This document shows positions 59,843 through 64,000 of a stretch of 64,000 bases of DNA, one piece after another (position 1 is the first letter of the stretch; each line of letters begins with the position of its first letter). The stretch covers positions 15,736,001 to 15,800,000 of the forward strand of contig JBBDHG010000009.1 in NCBI GenBank assembly GCA_037951165.1, read 5' to 3'. The notes under the pieces were generated by a model. It was given only the letters and a program-made list of their open reading frames with translations, was not told where the DNA came from and searched no databases. The translations under genes and the position numbers were made by a program. This DNA comes from Lophius americanus (lineage: Eukaryota > Chordata > Actinopteri > Lophiiformes > Lophiidae).

Positions 59843-61345
59843 ATATATTATATTCCCAAATATGAACTTGATTTTATTCTTTATTATTGATTTATTTTGT
59901 TTGACTTTTAATTAATTTCATTATTTATCTTTTACTTTTTATTCCTTTTACTCTATTTACATTTTACATCTATATATAAGAACTTTATTTGTGTTATTTA
60001 TCATGTTATAATAAGTTTTATTCTTTTATTATTGTCTTAACTCCACAGACTTCTCTGTGGATTGTTTCAATTCATTTCAACTTCTCCACTTTTTTTCTCT
60101 CCTCCTCTGTTTGTCTGTTAGTCACCACTAAAATACATTGAATAACTTTTTACTTGTTTTGAAATGTGCTATATAAATAAAGTTTGATTGATTTACTGCA
60201 AGTTGTTGTGATGTCCTTTAAGTAATGGTTATTTGGAAAGTTACGATGAGTTCACAGCCTAAATGAATGTATTGAGTGTGAAACAGCGTCCGATCCACAC
60301 TGACACTGATAGACTGATGATGACAGACGTCATAAAGCAGTGCAACACAAATTATCTCCAGTGGAAAGAAATCCAAGAAATCCAATATACTCTAGTCACA
60401 GTAAAGCGGTGTTCTTATAAATTAAGACTGTCAAAATATCAGCGTTTTTACATTTTGGAACAACGAAAAAGTTATTTTGATCAATCAGTTAAAAAGGAAA
60501 TAAAAGTACAATGCCCATAAAAGGACATCTACCACCGCCGATGAGTTACTTACGATCAGACTTTGAGGAAACTATTTGGAAAACCAGGTTGGGAATCGTT
60601 AAGATTGGGTCAGTTCCAATTCTGCTTATCGATTCTGATTCCCCGTTTCAAAACCAAAATTTAACAAAAGGTCAAAAGTGCAAAATGAACCTTCATTAAG
60701 TAGATAGTATTGATTATTTACTAGCATTTACTAAATACATACAATAAAGATGTATTATCTGCAAACAAGTACTTTAAATTTATAGATATAGATTGATCAG
60801 GAGCAATTAATAAACTAGGTATATCCCCAAAAAGATGGGGACATTGTGGAATTGTCTTCGCCGTCCATCCACCGCCACCACCTCATCATCATCTGCAGTT
60901 CCTTCCAGTTTATTTTGGTATAAAAGTATTTTCCGGTGAACTATAGGCGAGCTATCAGCATCAACCTGCAGTGCCTTACTACTGTAAACAGTCGAGGGGG
61001 AGTGATTAGCCTTGTTAGCTGACCTATTTTTACTGTCACGGATTCGGAACCCTCTCCTGGTTCTAACAGACCGTAACAAGATTACCTGAGAGCTGCTGTA
61101 ACGTTACCTGTAGCGCTTTGAGGCTTGTTGGCGAACATCGGTGGAAGATTGTACACAAACGGTAGATTCTGGTAGACCGTTTTGCACCTCCACTCCGGAC
61201 AGTGGTACGGTCCGGTCGGGTTCGTGCTCCACAGGTCCCCGATGCAGGGTCCGCAGAATTGGTGCTTGCATTTCAGGATGACAGGGGTCCCTGTCTCCGT
61301 ATTGCACAGAGCACATCTCCCTGGAACGGAGTGCGAGCCGCCCAT
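53972..61345 (-). CDS. TRIM family RING E3 ligase (TRIM25/14/16-like), 7 exons, 764 aa
   Basis: Exons are 61345-61108, 59730-58805, 58675-58580, 56210-55962, 55850-55828, 54884-54667 and 54516-53972. Splice sites are GT/AG, phases agree at every junction, and the total is 2295 nt. Domains in order: RING (about 11-54), Ser-rich linker (80-290), B-box 1 (about 291-321), B-box 2 (344-375), coiled coil (389-503), extra linker (511-583), PRY-SPRY (about 585-764). The ATG has A at -3 and G at +4. TRIM proteins of this type ubiquitinate signalling proteins; TRIM25 and TRIM14 act in RIG-I/MAVS antiviral signalling. B-box 1 (AVKTCLVC...EHL.PH) resembles TRIM25 and TRIM16. B-box 2 (YCRDCGVCVCT) and SPRY (VGVFLNYEDGVLSFF) resemble TRIM14. 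The family is certain, the orthologue is not. I see no disabling change. Confidence 0.93.
54667..54884 (-). CDS. TRIM exon 6: 218-nt linker exon
   Basis: Acceptor CACAAGCCTCCAG, donor CTCT/GTGAGA. It encodes about 72 residues starting DIIKEELNRLYALLGLLFFN and ending GDLYRLL. It starts with two bases carried over from exon 5 and ends in phase 1, both consistent with the neighbours. Sequence between the coiled coil and SPRY is longer here than the short exon usual at this position in TRIM genes. Confidence 0.8.
55828..55850 (-). CDS. TRIM exon 5: 23-nt micro-exon
   Basis: It lies between a CTCTTTTTCTGTTGACAG acceptor and a GTAAGTAA donor and encodes EFSKTAK plus two bases of Leu. A 23-nt exon at this place is a hallmark of TRIM PRY-SPRY genes. 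Confidence 0.92.
55962..56210 (-). CDS. TRIM exon 4: coiled coil, 249 nt
   Basis: Acceptor TTTCTGTCGTGTCTGTGCAG, donor ATTACG/GTGTGT, phase 0 at both ends. It encodes 83 residues with heptad-like Leu/Ile/Val spacing (REALEQEEQTVLQ, EVLGGLEEKLSKLQKSLLSI). Homologous TRIM exons are commonly 231-234 nt, so this one is slightly longer. Confidence 0.92.
56860..57060. promoter_or_regulatory. GC-box/CCAAT-rich stretch in TRIM intron 3
   Basis: The stretch contains CTATTGGCTGA (inverted CCAAT), GGCCCGCCCAC and CCACGCCCCC, plus several CpG sites, in otherwise AT-rich DNA. It could be an internal or alternative promoter, or an enhancer. There is no direct evidence of transcription. Confidence 0.25.
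57787..57981 (+). mobile_element. tRNA-derived SINE in TRIM intron 3
   Basis: The head has a pol III A box (TGTAGCTCAGTGGG, about 57793-57806) and a diverged B box (GTTTCAATTCC, about 57835-57845). A non-tRNA body follows (GGGTCCTTGAGTTAAACCCT and on to CTCCTTCAGGGATGGGTCC). The tail is TGATCAATAAAGGATTT. The layout is that of a fish SINE, not a functional tRNA. It is antisense to the TRIM gene. Confidence 0.85.
58221..58271. repeat. Perfect hairpin, 20-bp stem, TRIM intron 3
   Basis: CTCACACACATGTCCAGGTG at 58221-58240, an 11-nt loop, and the exact reverse complement at 58252-58271. Confidence 0.95.
58580..58675 (-). CDS. TRIM exon 3: 96-nt exon
   Basis: Acceptor CCTTACACAG, donor AGA/GTAAGA, phase 0 at both ends. 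It encodes 32 residues (GKLKDEIKLLQEAETQVKNR and on) that start the coiled coil. 96 nt is the conserved length of this exon in TRIM genes. Confidence 0.95.
58805..59730 (-). CDS. TRIM exon 2: Ser-rich linker and two B-boxes
   Basis: Acceptor CTGATCTGTTTTAAAG, donor TTCAGG/GTAAGT. Residues 80-290 are Ser/Asp/Glu/Pro-rich and probably disordered, with a basic patch (RLLGKRK, 99-105). B-box 1 ligands include C291, C294, C306, C309, C314 and H317. B-box 2 has C344, H347, C355, C358, C363, C366, H372 and H375. All zinc ligands of B-box 2 are present. Confidence 0.93.
59803..59852. repeat. AT microsatellite beside TRIM exon 2
   Basis: About 24 AT/TA units in intron 1, within about 75 nt upstream (in the gene's sense) of the exon 2 acceptor. 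Confidence 0.95.
59853..61107. other. TRIM intron 1, otherwise featureless
   Basis: AT-rich intron sequence. A frame at 60807-61079 (minus) has no splice or domain support. Confidence 0.5.
61108..61345 (-). CDS. TRIM exon 1: RING domain and start codon
   Basis: It begins MGGSHSVPGRCALC. RING ligands are C11, C14, C26, H28, C31, C34, C49 and C54; the last pair is four residues apart instead of the usual two. The first six residues satisfy the N-myristoylation pattern (Gly2, Ser6, no Pro at 7). The donor ACAG/GTAACG leaves phase 1, matching exon 2. A second GT 23 nt downstream (CTCAG/GTAATC) would break the frame. Confidence 0.93.
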
Positions 61346-61400
61346 TTTGTTTCTGAAAGTGTAACACCTTCGACTTCCGCAACACCAATGGAAGGAAGGC
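61346..61400 (-). promoter_or_regulatory. TRIM 5' flank with ETS and CCAAT-type sites
   Basis: On the minus strand CGGAAGT (61379-61373, ETS core) and ATTGG (61389-61385, inverted CCAAT) lie 28-46 bp upstream of the ATG. No TATA box is evident. They may belong to the core promoter or the 5' UTR; the start site is not determinable here. Confidence 0.3.
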
Positions 61401-61519
61401 TGCTCAAACTTTTTGAATCATGCAATCCCTCCCTGAAAGAGTGCGTCATAAAGGCACCGTCCACGGATTTATAGTGAGACGCTGAGGAAGTCCTGTGCTA
61501 AACAGAACCAAAAGCGACA

Positions 61520-61800
61520 TAACGATAGCTATAGATAATAATAATAATAATAAATAAATAAATATACATAAACATATGGAAGTAAATACACGCAGAAATG
61601 AATTGATAAATGTTGAAATTAAATAAATACATTTTTGTCATCGAAATTGGCTTAATTCATACATTTTATATTCATTTATTCATTTTTTTTTTACCTCTAG
61701 ATTTCTTCATATGATTTATTTCTACGTTTCTTTATTTCAGTATTTCTACATCTCTTCATTTATTTACATATTTCTACATTTATCTATTTCTGTAGCTGTA
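61520..61800. repeat. AT-rich inverted-repeat element
   Basis: AAATAAATAAATATACATAA-type sequence on the left and TTATTTACATATTTCTACATTT-like text on the right are roughly reverse complementary, as in a degenerate MITE. The boundaries are vague. Confidence 0.4.
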
Positions 61801-63489
61801 TGTTAATGAGGTGGGCGGACCTAACCTCAGTCTATAGCAGGATTGGCTAGTTTAGCAAACCAGACATAAGCAATCGAGTTGAATCTATGCGGCCTAGACA
61901 GACTATGAGTTTAATTAACCCCCTTTTTTTGCTCGGGGATCATTGTGTCTTTACTCCCTCTATAGGCCACACCCCTTTATGTAGGTGGAAAATTGTCATT
62001 GGTTTCGACTGGCATAAAACGTCCTACGCCAGAACCTCTGCCTCACTGAAGGGGGTGTGCTGAGCCCACTGGTTAATGCTTGTGCTGCTGTTGCTCTTCT
62101 TCCACCGAGAGACAAAATCAGAGTTAAATTTACTACAGTAGTCAGTTATTTATGTTTGTTCTGACTGCAAAAATGGAAGATTCTATATCTAAGCCACCCC
62201 TGGAAAATTCATTAATTATAACATTTAAAAAGACAAAACTAAAAAAAATTTTGTCTATATTTTTTTAATAATTTTTTTTGTATATAATTGAAAATGTCTT
62301 GTGTGTAGACAAAAATATATTATGATTAACTTTATCTTTAACAAAAAAATACCACATTTAACATTTTTTCTAATTTCCATAACACGTTATTTCTTTTCAA
62401 AAAGTTGGATGAACCTGTTTTTTTCTCCCGCTGTATGAATTGTAGAATTGCCATGGCAAATTAATAACATTCAAAGGTGCAGAGCAAAAGTACCCCTTCT
62501 CTAAGCCGATGCAAATTTAAAGTTCTTTGAACAACTATGAACTAGACCTGTGTGTAGATTATTCTGATACGTGATATGAAACAGAAACCTGTAGTGAGCG
62601 TGCAAGCTGGCAATTAAATGGCGAATTAAAGCTACTCTATTGAATTCATATATTTGTAAATCTGACACTAAAAGGGTCAGTGCCTCACCTGCAACGAAGC
62701 TCACCGCTGCTTAAGTAGAGTGCCTTTGTATTTCATTGTGATTTTCATGGTAGTTATATTTCTGGGTCCAAAACACTGGTATCTAATACCAAATGTGTCG
62801 GTGTGGAAAATGTTCCCCTCCAGCGAAACACTCCATGAATAACTTGTTGAAGCTGGACAAGACATAGAAAGGCCTGATTACCACCGACCCTGTTGATTCA
62901 AATCATTTCAGTATATCATTTTTAGCAGCAAGTTGCCTCCTAGCTCTCACCATTAGCACACTATGCCGAATCAAAAGAAACCCAAGGGAGATGAGGAAGA
63001 GGGTGACTGAATTAAAATGTATTCCTTAGGCTCTGGGATAACTCACTGAGTCTGATTGTCTAGAAGGGGAGAATACTTGAAACAATAGTGAGCATTCCCA
63101 GATGTGACAGCCCTTCTAAAAGTCCTCCAAGGACAAAGTGAGGGCTCACAGAGGAGATCAGTGAAAAAACATCCACGTAACTGCAGGCCTCTTTCACCTC
63201 AATAAAGGTCAGAGTTCATGGCTCAACTGTGCAAAATACACTTGAGAAGCCATTGCCACTCCAACCAAGTGCAACAGCAGTAAGCATAATAGTGGGAGTA
63301 TCACTATTAGATCATTTCACTTTGTCAACTTCAACTCATCTTATACAGTTGGAGTTTGATCTCAGATCACCCAAAAAGTTTTTCCAGATTTTGAATTGAG
63401 CAGGATATTTTTGGTATTTCATACATGGTTGAAAGCACTTTTGTATTTTACTTTTGATAAAAGTATAAACATATTTCAGTATTCTAACT
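61801..63489. other. Upstream non-coding sequence
   Basis: Contains GTGGGCGGACCTAAC near 61812, which might contribute to the TRIM promoter. Otherwise no gene is recognised. Confidence 0.35.
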
Positions 63490-63760
63490 CAGGGGTTGTC
63501 AAAGTGTGGTCAGATCCCTGGTGGTCCATGAGCCACAGCCAGTTGTCCGTGAAATGATTAACTCTGAACTATAAAGTCTGCCGTTTAATCATTGACTAGA
63601 AAAAGCACTCAGAGATAGAAGACCTCTGCCGAGGCATAACAGTGTCCACATTGTGGTCAGCATCAATCGGATGGCTTTATTTAGGAACAAATACTCTGTA
63701 ACCGGTCCTTTCTTGTACCTTCCACTTCAGCGTCTCTGTCCAGTCCACTGAGCCCCGTCA
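63490..63760. mobile_element. hAT-like terminus plus dispersed repeat
   Basis: CAGGGGTTGTCAAAGTGTGG at 63490 is a hAT-type terminus. 63600-63756 holds the repeat shared with 2513-2658. The right end is not visible. Confidence 0.45.
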
Positions 63761-64000
63761 CACTGTCTAACATCTATGAAGAACCATCTTTGCTGAGTAT
63801 TAGTTTTAGACAGCTCATTTTAAATTTCAGGCTGTATTATTAAGACACTATATTCTCTGAAAGCTTTTAAGATCGATTACTTGAAATGTTTAAATATTGT
63901 CAAGTTGATTCCAAATGCAAAATAAAAAATAAAATTGCCATTTTTATGGTATTTGTGATATCAACATGATTCAGATTGAAATGTGTTTCTGTGTATCACA
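63761..64000. other. Non-coding, nothing recognised
   Basis: AT-rich sequence running to the edge of the window. Confidence 0.4.

Noticed and set aside
61082..61107. Longer version of TRIM exon 1 using the second GT (CTCAG/GTAATC)
   Set aside because: It leaves phase 2, which would put exon 2 out of frame; the first donor (ACAG/GTAACG) fits.

Overview
The window looks like teleost fish genomic DNA. It is AT-rich, intron-bearing and full of decayed transposons: hAT elements with 8-bp target duplications, several non-LTR retrotransposon (LINE) tails of types common in fish, a tRNA-derived SINE, MITE-like repeats, and AT, GT, ATT and TTCA microsatellites. The one gene that can be resolved completely is a TRIM protein with the fish-style order RING, two B-boxes, coiled coil, PRY-SPRY. 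No bacterial or viral gene organisation is present.

Layout. 1-18 kb is non-coding and repeat-rich. It has two diverged hAT copies (630-1450 and 11230-13005), the second split by a MITE-like element whose sister copy lies at 16016-16643. It also has a dispersed repeat pair (180-450 and 6310-6540), two perfect short tandem duplications near 7.3 and 7.7 kb, and several perfect hairpins. Two weak candidate exons with compatible phases lie on the minus strand (15828-15697 and 13157-13110). At about 19.0 kb, on the minus strand, a TATA element, a short exon and a consensus splice donor suggest the start of a gene running leftwards. 19-53 kb has no recognisable cellular gene. It holds LINE fragments (28.2, 30.2, 41.2-41.9, 47.3 and 52.4-53.3 kb), a hAT element with target duplication (48744-49601), microsatellites, and a 43-bp minisatellite (36749-37356) that stays open in all three forward frames.

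53972-61345 (minus strand) is a seven-exon TRIM gene. Every splice site and phase was read from the sequence. The exons sum to 2295 nt, giving 764 residues plus stop. The RING exon starts with a good N-myristoylation motif. A long Ser-rich linker leads to B-box 1 and B-box 2; exons of 96, 249, 23 and 218 nt encode the coiled coil and an extended linker; the last exon encodes PRY-SPRY. Family resemblance is to TRIM25, TRIM14 and TRIM16, which act in ubiquitin-dependent innate immune signalling. The exact orthologue is not settled. Intron 3 carries a SINE, a perfect 20-bp hairpin and a GC-box-rich stretch. 61.4-64 kb is upstream of the gene and non-coding, with AT-rich and hAT-like repeats.

Most open frames elsewhere are products of repeats or chance. 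The sequence shows only one cellular protein-coding gene with confidence.
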